DNA from: Daejeonella sp. JGW-45
GTDB taxonomy: Bacteria; Bacteroidota; Bacteroidia; Sphingobacteriales; Sphingobacteriaceae
NCBI RefSeq assembly: GCF_029360805.1
Contig: NZ_JARKNC010000010.1
Coordinates: forward strand, 485,287-549,286
Direction: 5' to 3'
DNA: 64,000 nucleotides
Every line of letters begins with the position of its first letter. Within the stretch, counting starts at the first letter, position 1. The position numbers and the translations under genes are program-made. Positions 1-8,169 of the stretch are shown in pieces. The notes below the pieces were generated by a model. It saw only the letters and a program-made list of their open reading frames with translations, searched no databases and had not been told where the DNA came from.

Positions 1-841
1 TAAATTGTTTAGCAGTTTGGCCGAATATCCCTTTAAACATTTTGTTTAAATGGCTTTCATCAGTAAAATTCATCTCATCAGCTATTTGGGATATAGTTAG
101 ATCACTGAACTTCAGACGGGTTTTTATTAAGTCCAGCTTATACTGTGTAATAAAATCTTTAATTGTACTGCCTGTTTGAAGCTTAAAGTAGCGGCTCAAA
201 TGATCTGCTGATTTGTTAAAGTGCGTTGCAATGTTTTCAAGCTTAATTAATTCCTTATCATAAATATTTTGCTGAATGTAAGCGGTAATATCATGAACTT
301 TATTCTTTGGATTTTCTTCTTTGGAGTAAATGATAATATTCCTTTGGATGTTCCTTGCAATAAGGTGAAGGAGTAAAAAAACGATATTTTGTGTAATGAT
401 ATTTCCAAATGACTGTTCATGCTCTTTCTCCGTCATTAACTGATCTATAAGAACTTCAAATATATTTCTATCCTCGATTGCAATCAGGTTGCCTTTAACA
501 TTATGATGATTGTGAAATATGTATTCTAATCTTTTAAAGAACTCACTTACGTCCATTTTTTCCTCCAGCCTATTCGCACTTTTAGAGAAAAAGCTTTCCG
601 TAAAATCAATAATACAAAACTTCGTAGGAGTAGAAATTTCAAAGGTATGTGCATCTTCAGGCGTCAACAGAAATACATCCCCAGTAGAAAATTCGTAGTG
701 ATTATCATTTATATTATGAACACCAGATCCGTGAAGTACATATATCAATTCAAAGAAATGGTGCTTGTGTAGCCCGGAAGTATTTGAATTAATTTCCTTA
801 ACAGTTACTTCCACATCCTTATAAAGCTGTATTGATTTCAT
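1..841 (-). CDS. AraC-family transcriptional regulator (partial, 3' end outside window)
   Basis: The reverse strand is open from an ATG at 841 to the left edge, about 280 codons without a stop. The N-terminal half reads as a cupin sensor domain (LHKHHFFELIYVLHGSG near residues 23-39). The C-terminal half is a double helix-turn-helix of AraC type (IATHFNKSADHLSRYFK, then ISQIADEMNFTDESHLNKMFK), and the last visible residues (GQTAKQF) match the usual end of the second HTH, so only a few residues are missing. It is divergent from the [2Fe-2S]/P-type ATPase pair with about 90 bp between, so it may control that pair; this is inference. The ligand is unknown. Confidence 0.85.
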   Translation of the reverse strand, partial: MKSIQLYKDVEVTVKEINSNTSGLHKHHFFELIYVLHGSGVHNINDNHYEFSTGDVFLLTPEDAHTFEISTPTKFCIIDFTESFFSKSANRLEEKMDVSEFFKRLEYIFHNHHNVKGNLIAIEDRNIFEVLIDQLMTEKEHEQSFGNIITQNIVFLLLHLIARNIQRNIIIYSKEENPKNKVHDITAYIQQNIYDKELIKLENIATHFNKSADHLSRYFKLQTGSTIKDFITQYKLDLIKTRLKFSDLTISQIADEMNFTDESHLNKMFKGIFGQTAKQF

Positions 842-931
842 CCAATAAACTTACCGAAAAATGCCGAGTTTTTACCTGTAAGATTTGCTTATATAACTTG
901 ATCTTTGAAATTCAATTGATTGTGAAGAAGC

Positions 932-1195
932 ATGGGCAGTATCGAAAACAACAAACATATTTTTTATCAGTGTGACGGGGCTAATTGTAAGAAGAAGAAA
1001 GGTAAAATTTTACAGAATTACTTAAAAAAATATAGGCTTATAGACCGTGTTGATATTGAAAAAATGGATTGTAGTGATAGGTGTAAAAATGCGCCTGTTT
1101 TACACCTGCATCCCGATGACCTGTGGTTTTCGGAAAAGGATTTAGGAAATGTTATTAAAAAATATATTCTATCAAATAATAATAAGGAGTTATGA
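932..1195 (+). CDS. Small thioredoxin-fold [2Fe-2S] ferredoxin-like protein
   Basis: An 87-residue protein with four cysteines in the spacing of the thioredoxin-like 2Fe-2S ferredoxin (NuoE-type) fold: C14-x4-C19 and C47-x3-C51, followed by NAPVLHLHPDDLWFS, a typical loop and strand of this family. No signal peptide, so cytoplasmic. Its stop overlaps the start of the P-type ATPase by 4 bp (ATGA), implying translational coupling. The family usually carries electrons; a role beside a metal pump (redox or metal sensing, or delivery) is inference. It is a domain-sized stand-alone version, not a NuoE subunit. Confidence 0.7.
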   Translation: MGSIENNKHIFYQCDGANCKKKKGKILQNYLKKYRLIDRVDIEKMDCSDRCKNAPVLHLHPDDLWFSEKDLGNVIKKYILSNNNKEL

Positions 1196-3098
1196 ATACT
1201 GTGATTTTATCAAAGCCTGACAACGGATTGTCTTTCGGAGCATGGGAAAGACATGGAGCGGCTATCGTTACCGGCTTATGCCTTTTGTTTATTGGCCTTG
1301 CCTGGTGGGCGGGAAAAAATGAAATGAGAGTGTTAGAAATTACACTATATATTTTCGCCTACCTTGTTGGGGGATATCAAAAAGCCAGGGAAGGATTGGA
1401 AACCCTCTTTAAAGAAAAAGATCTAGATGTGGATTTATTAATGGTCGTAGCTGCAATAGGTGCCGCTTCTATTGGCTATTGGATGGATGGCGCTATTCTA
1501 ATTTTCATATTCTCATTAAGTGGGGCTTTGGAAGGATACACAATGGAGAGGACAAATAAAGCTATTCAATCTATTATGAAACTGCTCCCTGAAGAAGCCG
1601 TATTGCTGTTGGGTGGCACAGAGAAAAAGGTAAAAGTAGAAGATCTAAAAAAGGGAGATATTATTGTAGTTCGACCTGGTGATAGGATTGCCGCCGATGG
1701 CGTTATTGTGGATGGCTACTCTGCTATCAATCAGGCTTCCATCACGGGCGAAGCCATACCAGTGGACAAAAAAAAAGATGATGAAGTTTTTTCGGGAACT
1801 ATTAATGGGCAGGGAGCTTTACAAATCGAAGTATCCAAACCAGCTGAAGAGACCATGTTGGCAAAGATTATTCACCTTGTTCAAGAGGCACAGAATGAAA
1901 AACCACCCACACAGCTTTTTGTAGAACGGTTTGAGGGTGTTTATGCCAAAATCGTAGTGGCGGTTGCAATATTACTAATGGTCTTGCCTCCATTCTTAAT
2001 AAACTGGACTTGGAGCGAAACGATTTACAGGGCCATGATTTTTCTGGTAGTTGCTTCCCCATGTGCACTGGTATCTTCAATTATGCCTGCTTTTTTATCA
2101 GCCATATCCAATGCAGCAAGAAAAGGAGTTTTATTCAAAGGAGGTGTTCATCTTGAAAATGTGAGCGGTGTGAAAGTGGTCGCCTTTGATAAAACCGGAA
2201 CACTTACCAGTGGTAAACCGAAGGTAGTGGACATTATTGCCTTAAAAAATCTTACGGAAATGGAACTGCTGCGTGTGGCAGCATCCATTGAAACGCTTTC
2301 CCAACATCCCATTGCAAAAGCAATTGTACAGGCTGCTAATGAAAAAGGTGTTTTATTAGAAAGGCCAAAGGAATTACAGGCCATACATGGTTTGGGAGTT
2401 CATGGGTCTTTAAATGGTGTAGCGTATAAAATAGGCAAGCTTGAGATGCTGAAAGATGTAACAATTGGAAAAGAGCATTTACAAAAGATTGAAGAGCTGG
2501 AAAAGCAAGGAAAGACTGTGATTTTCGTTGCAGCAGACGAACAACTAATCGGCTTACTTTCTATTCAGGATACCATTCGTCCACAGGCAAAAAAAGTGGT
2601 GGATGAATTAAAAGCGATGGGTATAAAAGTAGCTTTATTAACGGGAGACAGCGAAATCACAGGCAAGGCAGTAGGTAAACAAGCCGGAATTGACGAAGTA
2701 TATGCCGAGCTTTTACCCGAACAAAAAGTAGAAGCCGTTAAGAAGTTAGAAAGTAAATATGGCAAGGTAGCAATGGTGGGTGATGGTGTTAATGATGCAC
2801 CAGCTTTAGCAACCGCTTCGGTTGGCATAGCAATGGGTAGCGGGGGAACGGATGTGGCAATGGAAACCGCAGATATAATTTTGATGGCAGACAATATAGA
2901 AAATATCCCATTTGCAATTTCATTAGGAAAGCGTACCAACAAGGTTGTAAAACAAATATAGTTTTTGCAATCGCTGTGGTGCTTACGCTGGTGACCTTGA
3001 ATTTTATTGGAGGAGTGGTTAATTTACCAGAAGGAGTAGTTGGGCATGAAGGAAGTACGGTATTAGTAATACTAAGCGGATTGAGATTATTGAGGTAA
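1192..3098 (+). pseudogene. Heavy-metal P1B-type ATPase (Zn/Cd/Co type), frameshifted near the C-terminus
   Basis: P-type metal exporter with two N-terminal membrane segments, TGEA(I)PV actuator motif, SPC motif in the ion-binding helix (S289-P290-C291), phosphorylation site DKTGT at D333, HP locus (SQHPIAKAI) and GDGVND near residue 530. There is no N-terminal HMA domain. The frame stops at 2961 after RTNKVVKQI. Shifting back one base at about 2955 restores NIVFAIAVVLTLVTLNF and runs to a stop at 3098, the normal end of this family. One A appears to be missing in an A-rich run. Either the pump has lost its last helix or this is a sequencing error. SPC suggests divalent cations rather than copper. 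Confidence 0.85.
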
Positions 3099-3177
3099 TT
3101 CTAATGCTACTAAACTGCATAATGGTAAACACATAATAAGTTTTTCTTTGAAATATTCTGATTAATTTAACAGGCTC

Positions 3178-4461
3178 ATGCAAGTATATCGTAATATAAC
3201 ACCTGATGAAATAAAGCGGCTCATATTAAGGCCAGGGAAAAACACTATTGAAGTGGAGCAGATAGTTCAGCCTATATTAAATGCAGTAAAACACGAAAAG
3301 GATTCAGCTATTCACAATTATACTCATGAGCATGACGGTGTATTGCTCAATACGCTGGAAGTAACACCAGACGAAAAACTTCAGTGCTCGCAACTGTTAA
3401 GTGATGATTTAAAAGCAGCTATAAAGCAAGCGAAAGAAAACATTCAAAAATTCCATGAAGCACAACGCAATCCAACGCTGGAGATGGAAACGATGCCCGG
3501 AGTTTATTGCTGGAGAAAATCGTTACCTATTCAAAAAGTAGGACTTTATGTTCCAGGTGGCACGGCTCCCCTGTTTTCAACAGTTTTAATGTTGGCTGTT
3601 CCAGCAAAGGTTGCGGGGTGTTCTGAAATAGTAATATGCACACCGCCGCAAAAAGACCAAACCATACATCCTGCCATAATTTACGCAGCAGAACTTTCAG
3701 GTGTTCATCGAATTTTTAAAATAGGCGGAGCCCAGGCGATTGCAGCAATGACATACGGTACTGAGACAGTCCCACAGGTTTTTAAAATTTTTGGGCCAGG
3801 TAATCAATATGTAGCAGTTGCAAAACAATTAGTGAATAAGGATGGGGTAGCCATTGATTTGTTTGCAGGCCCTTCCGAGGTTTTAATACTTGCAGACCAT
3901 ACCGCCAACCCTGTATATGTTGCAAGTGATCTGCTCGCCCAGGCAGAACATGGTAAGGATAGCCATTGTCTGTTAGTAACCACATCGAAAGATTTACTTG
4001 ATAAAGTCCAAATTCACTTAAAAAAGCAAATTGAGACTAATTCAAGATCTGAAATAGTTCAAGCTTCAATTAAGAATTTTAGATTGATCTTGGTTAAAGA
4101 CATGAATAAAGGAATTGCTTTCAGTAATCTATATGCACCTGAACATTTGATCATCGCTACCCAAAACGCAAGAGATATTTCAGAAAAGATTGAAAACGCT
4201 GGCTCAGTATTTATAGGACATCATACTCCGGTTTCCGTGGGCGATTATGCCTCTGGCACAAACCATACACTGCCAACAAATGGATCAGCGATTGCATATA
4301 GCGGAGTATCATTAGATAGTTTTATCAAGAAAGTAACCTTTCAGGAATTAACTATTGAAGGCTTAAAAAATATAGGCCCAATTGTAAAAGAAATGGCAAA
4401 GGCCGAAGAATTACCTGCACATAGTAATGCAATATCTGTAAGGCTTAATGATAATGGCTGA
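3178..4461 (+). CDS. hisD: Histidinol dehydrogenase
   Basis: Catalyses the last two oxidations of histidine synthesis, L-histidinol to L-histidine with NAD+, in the cytoplasm with Zn2+. At 427 residues it is full length for the family. Visible signatures are QKVGLYVPGGTAPLFSTVLM, FAGPSEVLILAD, the zinc residues Q and H in AQAEHGKD, D in VGDYASGTNH and H near the C-terminus (PAHSNAISVR), and the catalytic Glu-His in YAPEHLI. All catalytic and zinc residues are present, so it should be active. It is alone, with no other his gene nearby, lying between a metal pump and a nitroreductase, which is unusual for hisD. It may be a relocated or additional copy. Confidence 0.93.
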   Translation: MQVYRNITPDEIKRLILRPGKNTIEVEQIVQPILNAVKHEKDSAIHNYTHEHDGVLLNTLEVTPDEKLQCSQLLSDDLKAAIKQAKENIQKFHEAQRNPTLEMETMPGVYCWRKSLPIQKVGLYVPGGTAPLFSTVLMLAVPAKVAGCSEIVICTPPQKDQTIHPAIIYAAELSGVHRIFKIGGAQAIAAMTYGTETVPQVFKIFGPGNQYVAVAKQLVNKDGVAIDLFAGPSEVLILADHTANPVYVASDLLAQAEHGKDSHCLLVTTSKDLLDKVQIHLKKQIETNSRSEIVQASIKNFRLILVKDMNKGIAFSNLYAPEHLIIATQNARDISEKIENAGSVFIGHHTPVSVGDYASGTNHTLPTNGSAIAYSGVSLDSFIKKVTFQELTIEGLKNIGPIVKEMAKAEELPAHSNAISVRLNDNG

Positions 4462-4508
4462 TATTTCTTCTCTATGATTAAGTTGAAAAAAAAAATACGG
4501 AATACATA

Positions 4509-5117
4509 ATGAAAGAAAAATATAATGTTGAAGAATTAAATAAAATCATGCTGCACAGGCGTAGTATTTATCCTTATCAATATGAAAAAGGAAAACAGAT
4601 ACCTGATGAGGTCATCTGGCAAATTCTGGAGAATGCTAATCGTGCCCCAAATCATAAACAGACCGAACCCTGGAGATTTACTGTATTTACAGGTGAGGGA
4701 TTACTGTACTTTGGAGAACTGCAAGCTGCAATTTATAAGCAATATTCGGGAGATCTTTTCAATGAAGATAGGCATAAAAAACTAATTGATTATCCACTAA
4801 TGTCGTCTCATATTATAGCTATTGGTATGAAAAGGAATGAGACGAATAAACTTCCTGAAATAGAGGAAATAGAAGCCGTGGCTTGTGCTGTCCAGAATAT
4901 GTTCTTAACGGTTACGGCTTACGGGCTAGGCTCTTACTGGACTACCGCAGGCATTACTTATTTCAAAGAGGCTAAACCACATTTTCATCTGGACGAAAAA
5001 GATAAGCTATTAGGGTTCTTTTATATTGGTTATGTAGCTAAACCATTGATTTCACCCTCCAAAAGAAAACCTGTTCAGGAAAAGGTTAATTGGGTTAATA
5101 GACACAATACCTTTTAA
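4509..5117 (+). CDS. Nitroreductase-family FMN protein
   Basis: A 202-residue protein with the nitroreductase fold: the N-terminal FMN-binding motif (LHRRSIYPYQ), the NRAPNHKQTEPWRFTVF region that contacts the flavin phosphate, and a C-terminal LGFFYIGYVAKP segment with a basic tail. Such enzymes use NAD(P)H and FMN to reduce nitro groups, quinones or other electrophiles in the cytoplasm. It lies 47 bp after hisD in the same direction and could be co-transcribed. The substrate cannot be told from the sequence. Confidence 0.88.
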   Translation: MKEKYNVEELNKIMLHRRSIYPYQYEKGKQIPDEVIWQILENANRAPNHKQTEPWRFTVFTGEGLLYFGELQAAIYKQYSGDLFNEDRHKKLIDYPLMSSHIIAIGMKRNETNKLPEIEEIEAVACAVQNMFLTVTAYGLGSYWTTAGITYFKEAKPHFHLDEKDKLLGFFYIGYVAKPLISPSKRKPVQEKVNWVNRHNTF

Positions 5118-5251
5118 GGGATGTATTAACTTGGTTTAAACAAAAAATAAATTTAAGATTTAATAACTATTAGCAATTTTAAATGGCATGCTATCCTGTC
5201 TGCATTAAAAAAACTCGGAAGAAACAGAATAAAGTTAATGGTTACTACGAA

Positions 5252-5621
5252 ATGAAGATAAGGAAAATTATAGATGAATTGACAGTACCGTTTAAGGCAC
5301 TGAATAATCGAGTGTTTTCAAAATTATGTTTTGCACAAGCGGTCAGTCTTTTAGGGATGCCCTTACCTGGGTTGGCTCTAATTTCCTACCAGGTTTGGTA
5401 AAGATTGTTCTTTGCGCTAATTATTATATCTTCTGCACTATCACTTTGGGTAATCGATTATTATTTTTTCTCCTTTTGCAGGTGTTCTTGCTGACCGTAT
5501 AGACCGAAAGAAGATACTTTATATTACTCACTTCATACGAACGGGCATTGTGGCGTGTATGCCTTTCATTCATCACTACCGAGTGGCAGATTTATATTCC
5601 TGTATACAAACAGGTTTGTTG
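5252..5621 (+). pseudogene. Decayed MFS transporter remnant (5' part)
   Basis: Translation in shifting frames gives PFKALNNRVFSKLCFAQAVSLLG, then GLALISYQVW, then FSPFAGVLADRIDRKKILYITHFIR and GIVACMPFI. These match in order the first 110 or so residues of the intact MFS protein at 52844-54100 (VFARLYLAQTVSLLGD, FSPFAGVLADKIDRKKILYI). Small indels break the frame at about 5355 and 5400. The similarity stops abruptly near 5621 where recombinase sequence begins. It is a truncated second copy of that transporter. Confidence 0.8.
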
Positions 5622-5813
5622 AATCTTACTTTTCACCTTTCCAGACATACTTTTGCAACAACGGTAACCTTGAGCAACCGAGTTCCTATTGAAAGTGTAA
5701 GCAAAATGCTTGGGCATTTAGATCTACAAACAACGCAGCATTATGCAAAGGTTGTTAATACTAAGGTCAGCAACGATATGAAAGCCTTGAAGAAGAAGCT
5801 TGCAGTCGCTTGA
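5622..5813 (+). pseudogene. C-terminal fragment of a tyrosine recombinase (integrase)
   Basis: About 63 codons in one open frame carry the end of a Bacteroides-type site-specific integrase: LTFHLSRHTFATT (the HxxR box), VPIESVSKMLGHLDLQTTQHYAK (the second His box and the Tyr nucleophile) and a basic tail. The N-terminal domain and first catalytic Arg are missing. The fragment is fused directly to MFS remnant sequence, so the junction is a recombination scar. It cannot be active alone, but it marks the boundary of a former mobile element. Confidence 0.85.
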
Positions 5814-5832
5814 TCGTTAATTGTTATAATTT

Positions 5833-5867
5833 AAAAGCTTATTGCCGGTTTGGCGATAAGCTTTTTT
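5833..5867 (+). terminator. Rho-independent terminator after the integrase fragment
   Basis: AAAAGCTTATTGCC pairs with GGCGATAAGCTTTT around a GGTTT loop, with one G-T pair, and is followed by a run of T. It lies 20 bp after the integrase stop. Confidence 0.8.
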
Positions 5868-5960
5868 GTTTCACAGGCTGAAAAAAACATTACCAACTTT
5901 TCCAGATTGGGAATGCCTTATACAACAGACCAGGAATTTTGAGTCATAAAACATGCACCC

Positions 5961-6221
5961 ATGATTCAAATAGAAATTATATCTAAGGAAGATCTGCAAC
6001 AGTTCAAAAATGAATTGATAGAGGAAATCAGATCAATTATAAAAACCGAACAGTCTGAAACTAAACAGTGGCTGAGAAGTAAGGATGTAAGAAAAATGCT
6101 CAAAATTTCTCCCGGCACTTTGCAAACTCTTAGGATTAACGGAACGCTCCCCTTTACCAAAGTGGGAAGCATTATGTTTTATAAACACGAGGATATCGTT
6201 CGACTCCTTGATAATAAATAG
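5961..6221 (+). CDS. Helix-turn-helix (excisionase-like) DNA-binding protein
   Basis: An 86-residue protein. The N-terminal 40 residues are a charged helical segment (DLQQFKNELIEEIRSIIK). The C-terminal half is a MerR/excisionase-type winged HTH (WLRSKDVRKMLKISPGTL, then NGTLPFTKVGSIMFYKHEDI). Small proteins of this type are common next to integrases on Bacteroidota conjugative and mobilizable elements, where they act in excision or control. It sits just behind the integrase remnant, consistent with that origin. Its target is unknown. Confidence 0.75.
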   Translation: MIQIEIISKEDLQQFKNELIEEIRSIIKTEQSETKQWLRSKDVRKMLKISPGTLQTLRINGTLPFTKVGSIMFYKHEDIVRLLDNK

Positions 6222-6227
6222 CCTGTA

Positions 6228-6515
6228 ATGAACAACGTTCATTTATTCCAATTGACAGGGTACATACAGAGAATTACCTCAGATAACAGGGTAAATACAT
6301 CGCACCTTAGTATTTATATGGCATTGCTTACCTGTTGGCAAAATCAAAAATATCCTGGCCGATTTAAAATATCGAGGAAGGAAGTAATGAGATTGAGTAA
6401 GATCGCAGCAATCAGTACCTACCATAGATGTATGAAGGAAATGATTCAATTTGGTTATTTTGTGTATGAGCCGGAATATGATAGTTACAAGGGCAGTAAG
6501 GTCTGCTTTACTTAA
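6228..6515 (+). CDS. Small mobile-element-associated protein, probable winged-helix type
   Basis: A 95-residue protein starting 6 bp after the HTH gene, so the two form a pair. The segment NTSHLSIYMALLTCWQ, then FKISRKEVMRLSKIAAISTYHRCMKEMIQFGYFVYEPEYD, has the look of a replication-initiator or transcription-factor winged helix. It resembles proteins that accompany excisionase-like genes on Bacteroidota elements. No enzymatic motif is visible. Function unassigned. Confidence 0.55.
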   Translation: MNNVHLFQLTGYIQRITSDNRVNTSHLSIYMALLTCWQNQKYPGRFKISRKEVMRLSKIAAISTYHRCMKEMIQFGYFVYEPEYDSYKGSKVCFT

Positions 6516-6690
6516 AAAGCAAAATTTAGAGGACATATAAAGAGAATTAATCTTAAGACCAATCTAAAATTTGTCCTTTAACCCTAAGGTAACTACCTGA
6601 GTTTCGTAATAATTATCTGATTGCAGCGAAATTCCATCTCCGTTAAAACATCTTTTGATCGCAGAAGAGTTTAAAGATAATAAATAAAAA

Positions 6691-6728
6691 TTTGCACTAT
6701 TAATTATTCATCGTAATATTGCAATGAA
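6691..6728 (+). promoter_or_regulatory. arsR promoter with overlapping ArsR-type operator
   Basis: TTTG at 6691-6694 is followed after 19 nt by TAATATTG at 6714-6721, a good Bacteroidota -33/-7 pair. The -7 element is the centre of an interrupted palindrome at 6707-6728, with perfect outer arms TTCAT and ATGAA and core CGTAATATTGC. The same core recurs at 7081 before the second gene. A repressor bound here would block the promoter. The arsR ATG at 6729 follows the palindrome at once, leaving almost no leader. Confidence 0.65.
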
Positions 6729-7058
6729 ATGGGACTAACGAAGACTGAAATATTTACAGAAGAGCAAAATAAGCTCGCTCTGCTTTTTAAAGCTCTGGGA
6801 CATCCCGCCAGGGTTGCCATACTTCAGCGCATCATTCTTGCTAATACCTGTATATGCGGCGACCTAGTCGGCGAACTTGGATTAGCCCAGGCGACAATAT
6901 CTCAGCACCTTAAGGAATTAAAAAGTGTTGGATTGATCCAGGGTAAAATTGAAGGTGTAAGCGTGTGCTATTGCATTAATCCTGACACATGGAAATTACT
7001 GGAGAACAACTTCGGGGATTTTATAAACTCGTATAAAGCAATTCCTGACTGCTGCTAA
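6729..7058 (+). CDS. arsR: ArsR-family arsenic/metal-responsive repressor
   Basis: A 109-residue winged-helix repressor that leaves its operator when it binds As(III) or a similar ion. FKALGHPARVAILQRI is the family signature. Cysteines 41 and 43 (TCICGDL) lie at the start of the helix that carries the arsenic site in ArsR. The recognition helix is LAQATISQHLKELKSVGLI. Additional cysteines occur in VCYC and in the final CC. It heads an operon of arsenic genes with short gaps. The -7 promoter element overlaps its probable operator, so it should repress itself. Confidence 0.92.
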   Translation: MGLTKTEIFTEEQNKLALLFKALGHPARVAILQRIILANTCICGDLVGELGLAQATISQHLKELKSVGLIQGKIEGVSVCYCINPDTWKLLENNFGDFINSYKAIPDCC

Positions 7059-7080
7059 AAAAAAATTTAATCAAATTAAA

Positions 7081-7097
7081 CGTAATATTGCGATAAA
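7081..7097 (+). promoter_or_regulatory. Second ArsR-like box before the DUF6428 gene
   Basis: CGTAATATTGC is repeated exactly from the box before arsR, followed by GATAAA, and lies 3-19 bp before the ATG at 7100. No TTTG -33 element is visible at the right distance, so it may be an operator only or a weak internal promoter. Confidence 0.5.
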
Positions 7098-7099
7098 CT

Positions 7100-7660
7100 A
7101 TGGATACTACACAAACATTAAACTGGCAACATTTCAAGGATGCGTTGCTTCAAAATCCAAGCCTGGATTTACAGTTTCAATATGCAGAGAATAAATGGGT
7201 AGATGCCTCCTATCACATTACGGAGATAAAACAAGCGCCCATCGTTTCAGTTGACTGCGGTGGTGTAATGAATAACTGGACTGAGATTATCGTGCAGCTA
7301 TGGGAGCCTTCTGAGAAACAGCAGGAACGTGCTATGAAGGTTAGAAAAGCTCTATCCATCATTGAGATAGTAGAAAAGAAGCTGCCACTTGATGGCTCAG
7401 GTATTGTAAAGATCGAGTTTGGAAACTCCCAGTTTGATACTCGGCAAATGTATCCGGGTAACATACAGGTTGTTGGCGAAAATCTTATCGTCGACCTACA
7501 ACCTGACTTTACACAGTGTAAGGCTATTGAGCGTGGCGGAAGTTGCGGGACAGATGAAAAAGGTGACGAATGTTGCTCCACCACAGAAAAACCTAAAGTT
7601 GAATTGAAGACTCTGGCTGTGGTGGCCGATTGTTGTACACCGGGTTCAGGATGTTGCTAA
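7100..7660 (+). CDS. DUF6428-type protein of the arsenic operon
   Basis: A 186-residue cytoplasmic protein without signal peptide or membrane segments. The first 145 residues form a compact domain (VDCGGVMNNWTEIIVQLWEP, LPLDGSGIVKIEFGNSQFDTRQM). The rest is a Cys-rich tail with CGTDEKGDECC, VADCC and a final PGSGCC. The family is known from arsenic gene clusters of Bacteroidota but has no established biochemical role. The paired cysteines suggest As(III) binding or a thiol chaperone for ArsC or ArsR; this is inference. It lies 41 bp after arsR and 9 bp before the acetyltransferase gene. Confidence 0.72.
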   Translation: MDTTQTLNWQHFKDALLQNPSLDLQFQYAENKWVDASYHITEIKQAPIVSVDCGGVMNNWTEIIVQLWEPSEKQQERAMKVRKALSIIEIVEKKLPLDGSGIVKIEFGNSQFDTRQMYPGNIQVVGENLIVDLQPDFTQCKAIERGGSCGTDEKGDECCSTTEKPKVELKTLAVVADCCTPGSGCC

Positions 7661-7669
7661 CTAGTCATT

Positions 7670-8161
7670 ATGGAAATTGCTGAGCTGTTACACACACACT
7701 GGGAAGGAGTAAAAGATATCTATCTCCAGGGAATTGCCACAAAGCAAGCTACGTTCCAAACGGAAGCATCTACCTGGGAGGAGTGGGATAAGAGCCATCT
7801 AGCGAAGCTTCGATATGTAACCTTGATTGAAGGAGTAATTGCCGGATGGGCTGCATTAACTCCTGTTTCAGGACGATGTGTATATGCGGGAGTGAGCGAA
7901 GTGAGTGTGTATATCCATGAAGATTTTCGGGGCAAAGGTATTGGTGCGGCTTTATTGCAAAAACTAATAATTGAAAGTGAGGAGCAAAACATCTGGACGC
8001 TTCAATCAGGTATATTTCCAGAGAACTTAGCCAGCATCGCACTTCATGAAAAGCATGGATTCAGAAAAATAGGTTATCGGGAAAAGATCGGAAAGATGGA
8101 TGGGGTTTGGAGAGATACAGTTCTAATGGAACGCAGAAGCAAAATTGTTGGACAATATTGA
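7670..8161 (+). CDS. GNAT N-acetyltransferase, phosphinothricin/ArsN1-like
   Basis: A 163-residue GNAT enzyme close in layout to phosphinothricin acetyltransferase: VSVYIHEDFRGKGIGAALLQKLI holds the acetyl-CoA loop (R/Q-x-x-G-x-G/A) and IALHEKHGFRKIGYREKIGKMDGVWRD is the typical C-terminal part. Members located in ars operons (ArsN1) acetylate the arsenic antibiotic arsinothricin. The position between the DUF6428 gene and arsC favours that substrate, but the sequence alone does not separate it from other PAT-like enzymes. Confidence 0.75.
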   Translation: MEIAELLHTHWEGVKDIYLQGIATKQATFQTEASTWEEWDKSHLAKLRYVTLIEGVIAGWAALTPVSGRCVYAGVSEVSVYIHEDFRGKGIGAALLQKLIIESEEQNIWTLQSGIFPENLASIALHEKHGFRKIGYREKIGKMDGVWRDTVLMERRSKIVGQY

Positions 8162-8169
8162 ATATAAAA

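Noticed and set aside
1868-2080. Antisense open frames within the ATPase and pump genes
   Set aside because: They are shadows of highly biased coding sequence on the other strand, with no start signals or recognisable domains.
2944-2964. Programmed -1 ribosomal frameshifting in the ATPase gene
   Set aside because: There is no X XXY YYZ heptamer in the correct phase and no obvious downstream stem; a base loss or sequence error is simpler.
5183-5401. A 72-codon open frame starting MACYPVCIKK
   Set aside because: The first 23 codons are unrelated upstream DNA; the rest is the MFS remnant described as a pseudogene.
8107-8169. An earlier in-frame start for arsC
   Set aside because: It lies inside the acetyltransferase gene and adds 21 residues that are not found in the family; the start at 8170 fits.
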